Part shown: piece by piece, positions 1 to 8,753 of the stretch
How the letters are laid out: each line of letters starts with the position of its first letter
How positions within the stretch are numbered: position 1 is the stretch's first letter
Assembly: GCA_902562015.1 (NCBI GenBank)
Contig: CACERX010000001.1
Location: 76,961 to 140,960, forward strand
Direction of reading: 5' to 3'
Length of the DNA stretch: 64,000 nucleotides
Source: an uncultured SAR324 cluster bacterium
GTDB taxonomy: Bacteria > SAR324 > NAC60-12
The notes under the pieces: model-generated
Told to the model about the DNA's origin: nothing
Databases searched by the model: none
What the model saw: only the letters and a program-made list of their open reading frames with translations
Program-made: the position numbers and the translations under genes

Positions 1-89
1 GTTCTCATGAAATTCAGAATCAGATTTTACCTACACGAATTTTAGAACACCAAGGACTAAATGTAACAGGTGTGAATATCGAGAACTGA
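1..89 (+). CDS. 3' end of an unidentified gene (cut by window edge)
   Basis: Reading from base 3, the frame is open for 28 codons and ends in TGA at 87-89, six bases before the ATG of the next gene. The other two forward frames stop early (TGA at 8, TAG at 43). The close spacing to the next start suggests the tail of an upstream gene in the same operon. The encoded residues are too few to identify a family. Chance openness over this length is possible. Confidence 0.4.
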   Translation, partial: SHEIQNQILPTRILEHQGLNVTGVNIEN

Positions 90-95
90 GAAAAC

Positions 96-947
96 ATGTT
101 GACTCTTGTTAGCTGGAATATTCAATACGGTAAAGGAGTAGACGGACGTTTTGACTTACGCCGTATAGCAGAAACTGTTCATAAAAATGGATTGCCAGAT
201 GTGTTGTGTTTTCAAGAAGTCTCAAGAAACTATCCTTCCAATGATAAAGGGGCTGATCAGGTTAGGGAACTTGAAAAATTTTTCCCTGACTATGAACCTT
301 TTTTTGGAGCAGTTCATGATCGTTCAGGAAGAAAAGGGGAAGCTCGTAAACAATTTGGCAACCTAGTTTTAAGTCGTCTATCACCTGTTCAGGTTCTCCA
401 CCACCTCCTGCCATCTCCTGCTGACCCAGAAGTAAAATTCATGTCCAGGCAGATAGCAGAATTAATTATCCCTGCTAATACAACTGATCTTAGAGTAATG
501 ACTACTCATCTTGAATTTTTCTCAGAAATTCAGCAATTAGCACAAATTCAACGGATCCGTGAAATACATGAAGAGGCTTTTAACCAATTTCATAATCCTG
601 GGAAAGGCATGCAAAACACTCCATTCGAACTCGTAAGGCGTCCTGAAAAAACCGTCATATGTGGTGATTTCAATTTTATTCCAGACAGTGCACCTTATCG
701 AAGGATGACAACTAGTTTTTCTGATAAGAATATGAATCTTGTTGATGCTTGGAAGACACAACAAGAAGGCACTGTACACCCGCCAACTTGTGGAGTTTTT
801 GATCTAAAACAATGGAAAATTGGTCCGCATTGTAGAGATTATTTTTTCATAAGTCAAAGCCTAGTAAAGAAAATCAATGAAATCTCAGTCAATACTGAAA
901 CAGATGCTTCTGATCACCAGCCAATTCGTTTAGTTCTAGATGTTTAA
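96..947 (+). CDS. Endonuclease/exonuclease/phosphatase-family hydrolase
   Basis: This 283-residue protein has the plan of the metal-dependent EEP superfamily (DNase I, ExoIII, sphingomyelinase and inositol phosphatase relatives). The N-terminus gives the SWNIQYG strand, followed by FQEV with the metal-binding Glu near residue 41. TTHLEF is central, CGDFNFIPDS lies near residues 190-199, and a terminal SDHQPI carries the catalytic Asp-His pair. No signal peptide or extra domain is visible, so it is probably cytoplasmic. EEP enzymes hydrolyse phosphodiesters of nucleic acids, lipids or small phosphates, and the substrate cannot be told from motifs alone. The ATG at 96 follows the upstream stop by six bases. 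The stop overlaps the start region of the lipoprotein gene downstream, which suggests cotranscription. Confidence 0.85.
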   Translation: MLTLVSWNIQYGKGVDGRFDLRRIAETVHKNGLPDVLCFQEVSRNYPSNDKGADQVRELEKFFPDYEPFFGAVHDRSGRKGEARKQFGNLVLSRLSPVQVLHHLLPSPADPEVKFMSRQIAELIIPANTTDLRVMTTHLEFFSEIQQLAQIQRIREIHEEAFNQFHNPGKGMQNTPFELVRRPEKTVICGDFNFIPDSAPYRRMTTSFSDKNMNLVDAWKTQQEGTVHPPTCGVFDLKQWKIGPHCRDYFFISQSLVKKINEISVNTETDASDHQPIRLVLDV

Positions 948-1173
948 AATGAAAGGCGTTATATATTTAATTTTAACTGTAATTGTTGCAGGATGTACGA
1001 GTTCATTATCTTTAAGAGACAATCAAAGAGCTGGGAAAGAATATTTTGTTTCATGCCCCCCTCAAATCTTTTATTGCTACAGAAAATCAGATCTTATTTG
1101 TCATCGTGGATTTCGAGTGATGACAGTTTCTATTTGGGAAGATAATCCAGAAATGATTATCAAATGCAACTGA
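940..1173 (+). CDS. Small putative lipoprotein
   Basis: The gene encodes a 77-residue protein with a short basic N-terminus, a hydrophobic stretch and a lipobox VAGC with Cys at about residue 19, so it should be processed by signal peptidase II and lipid-anchored. The mature part is about 58 residues and rich in Cys (SCPPQIFYCYRKSDLICH, then a terminal KCN), which suggests one or more disulfides in the periplasm. The ATG at 940 overlaps the preceding gene by eight bases. A second ATG at 949 would remove the overlap and leave the signal peptide intact. No family is recognised. It probably belongs to the same transcript as the upstream EEP gene. Confidence 0.7.
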   Translation: MFKMKGVIYLILTVIVAGCTSSLSLRDNQRAGKEYFVSCPPQIFYCYRKSDLICHRGFRVMTVSIWEDNPEMIIKCN

Positions 1174-1218
1174 AAGTTGAAAATCATATTTCATTCCGAA
1201 TTTGTCTTTAGAAACGTT

Positions 1219-1260
1219 TAAACATAAAAAAAGTATGGTGTGCGGATTGCACAATTCCAT
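1219..1260 (-). terminator. Hairpin plus T-tract facing left (orphan terminator)
   Basis: Arms 1235-1243 (ATGG then TGTGC) pair with 1249-1253 (GCACA) and 1257-1260 (CCAT), with a three-base bulge and a five-base loop. Read on the minus strand the stem is followed by AC and seven T residues, the form of an intrinsic terminator. No minus-strand gene ends immediately to its right: sucD ends at 2069, with a plus-strand gene between. The transcript it would end is unknown. Confidence 0.4.
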
Positions 1261-1435
1261 GGTTAAAAAAAAGATAGAACTTTTTTCCTAACGGGCTTGC
1301 AATATTTGTTTAAGCCTCATATTCTCATCGGATTGTCTATTCATAATTTTTATTTTTTTAATTCATTAACTTTAATACGGACAAGCCGCAAAAAGAGAAT
1401 CACTAAAAAGATTTTCTGTTTTTATTCAGGTGAAA

Positions 1436-1957
1436 ATGTCTAATGTAAGCCCGTACACACGGGTTATTGCTGAATGTCTGCACTCACTTTCTGATGACAA
1501 ATCAGATAATTGTGGATGCGATACTAAACAGGTAATGCAACTGCTCATAAATATGCTCCAGGGAAGAATGCTGGAACATATCAAAGAGCGTGTGAGCAGT
1601 TACTACAAAATTGAACAGGACGCTCTTAATGAAGAATTTTCAGTTTGCCTTATTGAAGTTTTTGCAGAAATATTCGGATTGTTTAGAAATAAATTTGAAG
1701 AAATGCCCTGGCTAGTAAATGATATTGCAAAACGCATTGTAGAAGCAGAAAAAAGAAACGGGTCAAAAACTGAAAGAAGTATAAATCAACTTTTTCTCTC
1801 CATATTCTGTAAATATTTCGAATACAAAAACATAGAAAAAATTATTTCTACTTTGCAGTCTGACCCTCGTATACAAAGTGCAATAATCTCAGCTAATTCT
1901 TCCACAACACTTTCCAATTCAACTCAATTTCCGGCTTTATCAAGAAGCTCAATCTAG
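1436..1957 (+). CDS. Hypothetical protein, unknown family
   Basis: This is a soluble, mostly helical protein of about 173 residues with no signal peptide or membrane segment. I do not recognise it. Near the N-terminus it has a Cys-rich patch (ending DNCGCD), then amphipathic helices, and a Ser/Thr/Asn-rich tail. The ATG at 1436 is preferred over the in-frame GTG at 1430 because AGG followed by TGA sits five bases upstream as a ribosome binding site, and the GTG itself lies inside that site. The gene stands alone, with 262 bases of AT-rich sequence before it and a convergent sucD after it. Confidence 0.6.
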   Translation: MSNVSPYTRVIAECLHSLSDDKSDNCGCDTKQVMQLLINMLQGRMLEHIKERVSSYYKIEQDALNEEFSVCLIEVFAEIFGLFRNKFEEMPWLVNDIAKRIVEAEKRNGSKTERSINQLFLSIFCKYFEYKNIEKIISTLQSDPRIQSAIISANSSTTLSNSTQFPALSRSSI

Positions 1958-2068
1958 TAAATAATTTTTCGATCATAGACTAAGTTAGATAAAAGGTTAA
2001 TTGTAACTGAGCCTGAGCCCAGTTTCGCATCATGTATTACGTGAAAAGGGCCTTTTACCTCGGATACT

Positions 2069-2944
2069 TCATGCTTTTCCTAAAGCTTCCAGCATCTTAG
2101 TTCCAATTTCATCTAATGAGTTAATAACATGTATTCCTGCTTCTCTTAATGCACTCATTTTTTCTTCTGCCGTGCCATGTCCTCCAGAAATGATGGCACC
2201 GGCGTGTCCCATCCTGCGTCCGGGAGGTGCAGTCTGACCTGCAATGAAACTGACAATTGGTTTAGTTACATTATTTCTCACATATTCAGCTGCCTGTTCT
2301 TCGGCATCTCCTCCAATTTCTCCTATCATTACTATTGCTTCTGTCTGTTCATCCTTTTCAAACAAACTCAGACAGTCAATAAAATTAGTTCCATTAACTG
2401 GGTCACCGCCTATCCCAATGCAGGTTGATTGACCTAGGTTAACGTGGGTAATCTGACTAACAGCCTCATAAGTCAAAGTGCCAGATCTTGAGACAATCCC
2501 TATACTACCTGATTTATGTATTGCACCAGGCATTATACCTATTTTACATTGGCCTGGAGTTATTATTCCAGGACAATTTGGACCAATAAGCCGACATCCT
2601 TTTTTGCTTACAAAATCAACTGCCTGAACCATATCAACTACTGGAACTCCCTCAGTAATTGACACAATAAGAGGTATTTCTGCTGCTGCTGCCTCCATTA
2701 TTGCATCTGCAGTAAATGCTGGTGGAACCAAAATCATTGAAGCATTTGCATCAGTTTCCCTGATTGCTTCAGATACCGAATTGAAAATTGGGACACCTTC
2801 AAATTCCTGTCCTCCTTTTCCGGGAGTTACTCCTGCTACAACGTTTGTACCATAATCAATGCAGCCTTTGGTGTGGAGCATTCCCTGTGAGCCGGTAATT
2901 CCTTGAACCAGAAGTTTTGTATTTTTATCAATTAAAATCGACAT
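2069..2944 (-). CDS. sucD: Succinyl-CoA synthetase alpha subunit (ADP/GDP-forming)
   Basis: At 291 residues this matches the usual length of the CoA-binding alpha subunit that, with SucC, interconverts succinyl-CoA and succinate with phosphorylation of ADP or GDP. GITGSQG near residues 15-21 is the CoA-binding loop, GPNCPG lies at 121-126, and GHAGAI carries the phosphohistidine at residue 247. No sucC lies next to it: the gene upstream on the same strand is an MFS carrier, so the beta subunit must be elsewhere or this is a second alpha copy. A 7-bp imperfect hairpin (about 2041-2057) follows the stop. Identification as the alpha subunit is firm. Its role in the TCA cycle versus a dedicated pathway is open. 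Confidence 0.92.
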   Translation of the reverse strand: MSILIDKNTKLLVQGITGSQGMLHTKGCIDYGTNVVAGVTPGKGGQEFEGVPIFNSVSEAIRETDANASMILVPPAFTADAIMEAAAAEIPLIVSITEGVPVVDMVQAVDFVSKKGCRLIGPNCPGIITPGQCKIGIMPGAIHKSGSIGIVSRSGTLTYEAVSQITHVNLGQSTCIGIGGDPVNGTNFIDCLSLFEKDEQTEAIVMIGEIGGDAEEQAAEYVRNNVTKPIVSFIAGQTAPPGRRMGHAGAIISGGHGTAEEKMSALREAGIHVINSLDEIGTKMLEALGKA

Positions 2945-3059
2945 TTATTAATAAAAATTTATATAGTAATTTTTTAAACTCACTGTAATCTTAAATTATT
3001 TTTTTTTATCAATAAAGGCAAAAAATATTAATCGTTTATGCATGAAAAAAATCTTACAT

Positions 3060-4316
3060 TCAAGGATTAATATCTTTAGAATCATTTAATTTGTAGTTCC
3101 TGAGATAAAAATTCAATAATGGTCCTACTAGTAGAATTATACCTGTGGAAGCAAAAGCCCAAAACCAGGCATTTTCGCTATTATGTCCACCAAAAGAATT
3201 TAGAATAATTCCAAAACCTACTGGTCCCAAAAATGATCCAATAAAACCGATACTTGAATGAACCGCTAAAGTAACCCCACGGCTATCTTCTGTTGCACTT
3301 TCTATTGCACCGGTTGTAATTGATGCAGATTCTCCAGTTACGAAACATCCATAAACCAACACAATTGTAATCAATAATGGAGCTGTAGTACCAATACTAT
3401 TACCCACCAAAAAGGCAAATACTGCAGAAATCCCCATAATGCTGTTCACAATGCGTGTCCTGCCAAAACGCATTGACAACTCATTACCTATAACACTAGC
3501 AGGCATGCTTAGCAAAACACCTACAAATACAATTAGTGATGGTTGAATGTTCCCACTGTCTAAACCTGAAAGAGCAAAAGCCAGATATGCGACAATCCAT
3601 GAACGGAATGCGAAAAGTTCATAATTATGTGTTGAATAACATGCAATCCAACCCATTGCTATCGGATTCCGCAACACAGGTCTGAAATCCAGAGAACTGA
3701 GTCCCGAACGTATCCCTTCCTTATTAGGACGATTTTCCAGGATGATCCAAATTATCAATATTCCAAGCAATGCACATATTCCAGCAAACCAGAATGCAAT
3801 TTCCCAAGCAAACCAGTCCTGAATATAACCTCCAATTAAGAAGGAAAACGCACTTCCCACACCAAAAGAAGATGTATAAAAAGATGTTGCCCTTACTCTG
3901 GATTTACCTGTTAAGCGGTCTGTCAGAGCCTTGAGACCTGGCATGTATGTCCCAGCCAGACCAATACCACCCATTGTCCTGAAAAGCATGGCTGTCCAGT
4001 ATCCTTCTGCAAATAAAGCAAATCCAAAACAACTCAGGCATGTAATTAAAGCACCGCCAATAAATATTTTTTTTGCATCTATCCAGTCTGTAATACTTAC
4101 AAGAATCAAAACAAAAACCATGTAGGCTCCGTAATAAATTCCACTTATCCAACCCGCGTCAACACTATCGAGTTGCCATTCATTGAAGAAAAAAGGAAGC
4201 ATTGATGAAAATGTGAAAATTCCCTGCATTAAAAGCACCACAGCAAAACTTGTCCAGAAAATCATTTTTACTGTAGATATATTTGATAACTCTGAGTCAG
4301 ATTGTACTTTTTTCAT
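3060..4316 (-). CDS. MFS transporter
   Basis: This 418-residue integral membrane protein has about twelve hydrophobic segments and the halves typical of the major facilitator superfamily. After the first helices comes a cytoplasmic loop with DWIDAKK, a variant of the conserved loop 2-3 motif. A charged central loop (ENRPNKEG, around residue 200) separates the halves, and a second-half loop has GNELSMRFGRTR. The substrate is not evident. It lies between a TTT importer and sucD, all on the minus strand, so it may carry a carboxylate. SauU, the sulfoacetate carrier of Cupriavidus, is also an MFS protein, but I cannot show that this is its counterpart. The start is preceded by a hairpin instead of a clear ribosome binding site. 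Confidence 0.85.
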   Translation of the reverse strand: MKKVQSDSELSNISTVKMIFWTSFAVVLLMQGIFTFSSMLPFFFNEWQLDSVDAGWISGIYYGAYMVFVLILVSITDWIDAKKIFIGGALITCLSCFGFALFAEGYWTAMLFRTMGGIGLAGTYMPGLKALTDRLTGKSRVRATSFYTSSFGVGSAFSFLIGGYIQDWFAWEIAFWFAGICALLGILIIWIILENRPNKEGIRSGLSSLDFRPVLRNPIAMGWIACYSTHNYELFAFRSWIVAYLAFALSGLDSGNIQPSLIVFVGVLLSMPASVIGNELSMRFGRTRIVNSIMGISAVFAFLVGNSIGTTAPLLITIVLVYGCFVTGESASITTGAIESATEDSRGVTLAVHSSIGFIGSFLGPVGFGIILNSFGGHNSENAWFWAFASTGIILLVGPLLNFYLRNYKLNDSKDINP

Positions 4317-4320
4317 TTTA

Positions 4321-4339
4321 TGTTTTTACTGTAAAAACA
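4321..4339 (-). promoter_or_regulatory. Hairpin at the translation start of the MFS gene
   Basis: TGTTTTTA (4321-4328) and TAAAAACA (4332-4339) are perfect 8-base arms around a CTG loop. The element ends four bases before the ATG of the MFS gene on the minus strand, where a ribosome binding site would be. It could be an operator or an RNA element limiting initiation. The composition is AT-rich, so chance is not excluded. Confidence 0.35.
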
Positions 4340-4582
4340 GAGATAAGGTGGGATAAGGGGAAGCTTATAATGGCTTTTCTTCCTGACATGAATTCAAGGA
4401 ATTTTAATCTATAAAATATTAGTCTTCATTGCTTTGGCATATCACAAGTTTTCTTAAAGAAATATTATTGAATTAGAGTGTTTATGGTATTTGAGATATT
4501 TTAATAAAGAGCAAAAATCAACTATACATTCATTTTAAAAAGATTGAGACATATTAATTTTTCTTTTGCTTATGCGAATTAA

Positions 4583-6067
4583 TTATTTAATGGAAAATGA
4601 TACGGCCCTATATACGCCTGTTAGCAAAGTAAGAAAACCTGCAATAATTAAAAGCAGGCATATTGGCCTGGACAAGTACTCAAAAATGTCATAATGCACC
4701 ATCTGCATTCCCTGAGCAAAATTCTGTTCTCCAATTTTTCCTAATATAATCCCCAGTACAATACCAGGTATCGAATAACCAGATCTTCTTAACAAAAACC
4801 CGATTATCCCTGAACCAAACATAATCATCACATCAAGCACCAGACCTCTTCCAATATAAGAGCCAATACTTGAAAGAAGCAAAATCATAGGTGCCAAAAA
4901 CTGAAAAGGGATTTTCAACAGATAAAGTATCGTCTTTGTCTCAATTAAACCTATAAACAGAATAGATAAATTTGCATAAAACATTGCGGAGAAAACTATC
5001 CATATTAGTTCAGGTGAATTATAGAACACCATTGGTCCAGGTTCCAGATCATGCATTTGGAATACTCCAACCATCAGTGCCGTCATTGCACCACCAGGTA
5101 GTCCAAGTGCAAGTAGAGGAATCATTGCAGCTCCAGTTGCGGCATTATTTGCAGTCTCTGAAGAAATTACACCCTCCAATTTACCTTTGCCAAACCCTTC
5201 TTTGTCCTTGGACCAGCGGACTGCTTCTCCATAGCCCATAAATGCGGCAAGAGTGGCACCTATACCAGGCAAAATCCCACAAAAAAAACCGACAACAATT
5301 GATCTTACTACAGCAATTTTATTAATCCATAATTCTATAATTGTAGGAAAATCAAAACTTAGTTCTGGAGCCACATATTTTCCAATTGCTTTTTTCTCTG
5401 CCTGTACAAAAATCTCTGATACTGCAAAAAACCCTAAGATAGCAGGAACAAATGCAATCCCTGCAGCAAGATCAGCAAAACCAAAATTATAACGATTAAT
5501 TCCTCCAACTGGATCCTGGCCAATAGTAGCTATCAGCAATCCACATAATACGGAAATCCACCCTTTCCAGATAGTCCTGCCTCCAACTGAAGATGCCACT
5601 GCCAGACCAAAAAATACCAATGCAAAAATCTCAGGGGGGCCAATATTGGAAATTGCCCAGTTTGCAAGGGGTTCAGTTGCCATCATCATAATTACTGCAG
5701 AAGTTACACCGCCAATAGCAGAACAAAGTACCGCAGCTCCAACTGCTTTTCCGGATTTACCATTCCGAGTCATTGGATATCCATCAAATGCAGTAGGAGC
5801 ATTTTCAGGAGCACCAGGGATATTGAACAGAATCGCTGTAATTGCTCCTCCGTAGGTCCCGGTACAATAAATCACAGCAAATAGCATAACACCTTGTGCA
5901 GGGTCAAAATTTGCAGTAAATGGCAACAATATTGCTGCAAGAGTCAGCATGCTCACACCTGGGATTGCACCAAATAACATCCCCCCAATAACGCCAAAGA
6001 CAAAGATTAAAATAGAAAAAGGGTCTCCAAATAGTGCATAAGTCCCTGCAATGAAGTTATCAATCAT
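4583..6067 (-). CDS. Tripartite tricarboxylate transporter, large permease (TctA family)
   Basis: This 494-residue, very hydrophobic protein is of standard TctA length with about a dozen membrane segments. The N-terminal GAIPGVSMLTLAAILLPFT (about residues 33-51) is the family signature, and a related GILPGIG repeats in the second half (about residue 264), as expected for the internal duplication. With TctB and the periplasmic TctC it forms a secondary, ion-driven importer for carboxylates. It starts nine bases after the stop of the TctB gene and is the last gene of a tctC-tctB-tctA unit. The substrate may be a sulfonated or plain carboxylate, given the divergent SauS/SauT-like genes. Confidence 0.93.
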   Translation of the reverse strand: MIDNFIAGTYALFGDPFSILIFVFGVIGGMLFGAIPGVSMLTLAAILLPFTANFDPAQGVMLFAVIYCTGTYGGAITAILFNIPGAPENAPTAFDGYPMTRNGKSGKAVGAAVLCSAIGGVTSAVIMMMATEPLANWAISNIGPPEIFALVFFGLAVASSVGGRTIWKGWISVLCGLLIATIGQDPVGGINRYNFGFADLAAGIAFVPAILGFFAVSEIFVQAEKKAIGKYVAPELSFDFPTIIELWINKIAVVRSIVVGFFCGILPGIGATLAAFMGYGEAVRWSKDKEGFGKGKLEGVISSETANNAATGAAMIPLLALGLPGGAMTALMVGVFQMHDLEPGPMVFYNSPELIWIVFSAMFYANLSILFIGLIETKTILYLLKIPFQFLAPMILLLSSIGSYIGRGLVLDVMIMFGSGIIGFLLRRSGYSIPGIVLGIILGKIGEQNFAQGMQMVHYDIFEYLSRPICLLLIIAGFLTLLTGVYRAVSFSIK

Positions 6068-6076
6068 AAAATGGAA

Positions 6077-6646
6077 TTAAAAATTTAAGGATTGATGCAA
6101 ATTGTTGTTAATTGTGAGCATAAAAGCACTGAAATCGTAGAATGGTGAAACATTACCCTGTGGAAGAGGGGCATTTAACAATACCATGAAAAGGGAAATA
6201 ATCAGGAAATAAATAAATAATGTGTTTGCTAAAATCCACTTTACTCTCTTTTCTCCAAGAAACATGATTAACAATGCAATAAAAACTGGCGTAGCAGCAT
6301 AGAATCCTACTGGCTTAAGTAACCACGCATAGATAAAAGGAAGAAGTAATATGGCAATTAGTTTCTGTACAGAACGAAAATTTTCATATGAAATGCTCTC
6401 ATCATCTTCAGTTATGCCTATACGGCCTTGCTGTTCTTCAGAACCTTTTTTGTATAGCTGGAAAAAATTACCAAGTACAACAAGCAGGAGAATGCCTAAA
6501 ATTGCCCTTGGCCAGCCGGTAGCACCAAATATATATATTTCTATCTCCTGATCGAATTCAAATGAGAAGGCAAAAAAAATAACAATAATGAATACCCATA
6601 CACCGGTTTCAACAATATGAGAAACCTTTAACTTGCTCATCGCCAA
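6077..6646 (-). CDS. Tripartite tricarboxylate transporter, small permease (TctB family)
   Basis: The 189-residue protein has four hydrophobic segments and a charged cytoplasmic loop (residues about 68-90). This is the usual topology of the small membrane subunit of TTT importers, which is poorly conserved in sequence. Position between the binding-protein gene and the large permease gene supports the call. The frame can begin at TTG 6646 or at ATG 6640, which encodes a better charged N-terminus. Neither has a convincing ribosome binding site. A strong hairpin (6670-6695) lies just upstream and may set its level relative to the binding protein. Confidence 0.85.
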   Translation of the reverse strand: MAMSKLKVSHIVETGVWVFIIVIFFAFSFEFDQEIEIYIFGATGWPRAILGILLLVVLGNFFQLYKKGSEEQQGRIGITEDDESISYENFRSVQKLIAILLLPFIYAWLLKPVGFYAATPVFIALLIMFLGEKRVKWILANTLFIYFLIISLFMVLLNAPLPQGNVSPFYDFSAFMLTINNNLHQSLNF

Positions 6647-6669
6647 ATTCTTGAAATATTTTTTGGAAT

Positions 6670-6695
6670 GTGTCCGGTTGGGAATTACCGGACAC
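6670..6695 (-). promoter_or_regulatory. Strong intercistronic hairpin between tctC and tctB
   Basis: GTGTCCGGT (6670-6678) and ACCGGACAC (6687-6695) form a perfect GC-rich 9-bp stem with an eight-base loop, unusually stable for this AT-rich DNA. On the minus strand it is not followed by a T run, so it is more likely a processing or 3'-stabilising element for the binding-protein message, or an attenuator, than a full terminator. Confidence 0.6.
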
Positions 6696-6738
6696 TAAAA
6701 AGAAATGGTCTTTTAGAAATTAAATAAAATTACAAACA

Positions 6739-7770
6739 TTATTTAACATCCAGACCCATTGCTTTATAAACATCTCTATATTGAGCAATGGAGTTATTTA
6801 TTAGTTTTCTGGCACCTGCGGTGTCACGATAACTATCAATCACAGTCATGAATTTGGATTCATTGAATTTCTGATAGCTGTCCTGACAATATGCTCGCTG
6901 AAATGCCCACTGAAGCCACTCAACCCGATTAGCCGGTGCATTTGCATGTACATAAAATCCTCTGAAACGCAAGAGCGGCTCAAAAGACATTCCCATTTCC
7001 CTGTGTGTTGGTACATCAGCAAAGACGGATGGTCTTTCATTAAATATTGTTAAAATGGGTTTGAATTTATCTGCGTCAAGGAACTTCCTTACATCACCTG
7101 GCTGCTCAAATAGTGCATCAACCTGTCCGCCCAACAGAGCACCATAACGAGGGGCACCCTTATCAAATGAAATCTGCTGTATTTTTAAGCCCGCAGCTTC
7201 TGTAATGAATTTCATTGTTACTCGCTCCATCGAGCCTTCTTTTGAAACATTTGCAATGGTTGACTTTCCGTTCTGAGCTTTAACCCATTTTGCATATGAT
7301 TTCCAGTCATTATAGCGAGTCTCGTTTGTACGTATATAGATCTGTGAAAAAGTAACTTGGGATATTACTAAAGGAAACAAGTCTACTGCGGGGTTAGGTC
7401 TACTTGAATCCAAAGCGTGAGCAGATGAAGCATCATCAATATGTTCGAGTACTGTATAACCATCTGCAGGGGCAGCCATATATGCTGTCATACCCACCGT
7501 ACCTGAACCGCCTGGTTTGTGGTCACGATTAATGCTAACACCGGTATGACCAGTAACAGCCTCAGCCATTGCTGCTGCAATCTGTCCTGAACCTCCAGCA
7601 GGTCCATATGGAACAATCATGGTTAGTGCACGACTAGGGAAACCTGAAGGCTTTGCCATATTGCTCTGCTTGACTTTGCATTCAAATGCGGCTGCTGTTC
7701 CCGTAAGTAAAAACCCACATAAACTTGCAAATCCAAATGCGGTTAATTTGTTAATATATATTTTTTTCAT
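6739..7770 (-). CDS. TTT periplasmic solute-binding protein (TctC/Bug family)
   Basis: This 343-residue secreted protein begins with a basic, hydrophobic signal peptide ending near AAA at about residue 28. The mature part follows the Bug fold: a PSGFPSRALTMIVPYGPAGGSGQ segment near the N-terminus (the ligand-contacting loop of the family has the pattern VPYGPGGGxD) and a second-domain pattern LGGQVDALFEQPGDV near residue 217. It captures an organic anion for the TctAB permease. The ATG has a strong AGGAGGT ribosome binding site, fitting high expression of a binding protein. It is the first gene of the minus-strand importer operon and is divergent from the TauE-like gene. The Bug family gives no reliable substrate prediction. 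Confidence 0.92.
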   Translation of the reverse strand: MKKIYINKLTAFGFASLCGFLLTGTAAAFECKVKQSNMAKPSGFPSRALTMIVPYGPAGGSGQIAAAMAEAVTGHTGVSINRDHKPGGSGTVGMTAYMAAPADGYTVLEHIDDASSAHALDSSRPNPAVDLFPLVISQVTFSQIYIRTNETRYNDWKSYAKWVKAQNGKSTIANVSKEGSMERVTMKFITEAAGLKIQQISFDKGAPRYGALLGGQVDALFEQPGDVRKFLDADKFKPILTIFNERPSVFADVPTHREMGMSFEPLLRFRGFYVHANAPANRVEWLQWAFQRAYCQDSYQKFNESKFMTVIDSYRDTAGARKLINNSIAQYRDVYKAMGLDVK

Positions 7771-7798
7771 TGAACCTCCTCTTTAATTGACTAAAATA

Positions 7799-7872
7799 AA
7801 TAATCACGGCTAAAATGTGAAGAATAATCACGTAATCTATCTTAATCTAAAAATTTGTCAAGAATAATTATG
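7799..7872. repeat. Direct repeats in the tctC / tauE divergent promoter region
   Basis: AATAATCACG occurs exactly at 7799-7808 and 7823-7832, with a degenerate third copy (AGAATAATTATG against AGAATAATCACG) at 7861-7872. They sit in the 162-base gap between the divergent importer operon and the TauE-like gene, the natural place for a shared operator. A binding role is inferred from placement only. Confidence 0.4.
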
Positions 7873-7932
7873 CTATATGTTTTCTCTTACCTAACTTTTT
7901 AGAAAATCCAACTTTTGGGGAGTAATTAAAAA

Positions 7933-8673
7933 GTGTTTGACGTTCTTACTGCTATAGCAATTTTTAGTTCTATATTACTTGCCGGTTTGCTTAAAGGATT
8001 AATCGGAGTTGGTTTTCAGACAGTCGGGATTGCGTTCTTAACAATCATAACAAACTTGCCTAACGCTATTTCTCTTTTGTTGATTCCATCACTAGTCACC
8101 AACTTATGGCAGGCTGGAGTCGGAAAAGAGTTTTTTCCAATCCTAATAAGACTTTGGCCCCTGATATTTACATCCAGTATAATGGTGTGGTTTGGTTCAA
8201 AAGCATTGACAACTTTTTCCCTTTCATATCTTTCTACACTTCTAGGCATTCTTATCATTGTTTATTCCACATTTAGTCTATTCGGCCTCAGATTCGATAT
8301 AAAAACAAAAAATGAGCGGTGGCTTACACCAATTATAGGATTAATTAACGGTACGCTTACAGGCATGACAGGAATTTTTGTTCTGCCATGTGTATTTTAT
8401 TTTAATGCAATTGGATTTCGCAAAGACACATTGATACAATCAATGGGGATCCTTTTCACGGCATTAACTCTGATGCTTATTGTTTCACTTAAAACGAAAA
8501 ATATCCTAACCTTGGAACTATCTGGCTGGTCAGCATTTGCAATTATTCCTGCAATTACAGGGGTTTTTTTTGGTCAGAGAATAAGGAAAAGGATCTCTGA
8601 AGCAATTTTCAAGAAATTTTTTTTCTCTTGCCTAATTATGTTAGGTATTTTCATAACTTATAATTCAATATAA
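7933..8673 (+). CDS. TauE/SafE-family membrane exporter
   Basis: This 246-residue membrane protein has about eight hydrophobic segments and the TauE/SafE pattern: a small-residue repeat GLLKGLIGVGFQTVG near residue 17 and its echo GLINGTLTGMTGIFVLP near residue 137, from an internal duplication. Members export sulfite or sulfoacetate-type anions, or take up organosulfur compounds, and in many sulfonate-degrading clusters they remove the sulfite released. GTG at 7933 is the start, with GGGGAG about 13 bases upstream. It leads directly into the SauS/SauT-like genes on the same strand. Sulfite export is inferred from this context. TauE-family proteins are diverse and other anions are possible. 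Confidence 0.8.
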   Translation: MFDVLTAIAIFSSILLAGLLKGLIGVGFQTVGIAFLTIITNLPNAISLLLIPSLVTNLWQAGVGKEFFPILIRLWPLIFTSSIMVWFGSKALTTFSLSYLSTLLGILIIVYSTFSLFGLRFDIKTKNERWLTPIIGLINGTLTGMTGIFVLPCVFYFNAIGFRKDTLIQSMGILFTALTLMLIVSLKTKNILTLELSGWSAFAIIPAITGVFFGQRIRKRISEAIFKKFFFSCLIMLGIFITYNSI

Positions 8674-8753
8674 AATTACTTTATCATCAGTTTCTAATTA
8701 ATTTTAAAACAATTTTATAAGTAATATTAACAAATTTGAGAGAAATTTAATTT

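Noticed and set aside
1301..1340. GGCTT/AAGCC stem as a terminator
   Set aside because: Only five pairs with a long loop and no T run on either strand.
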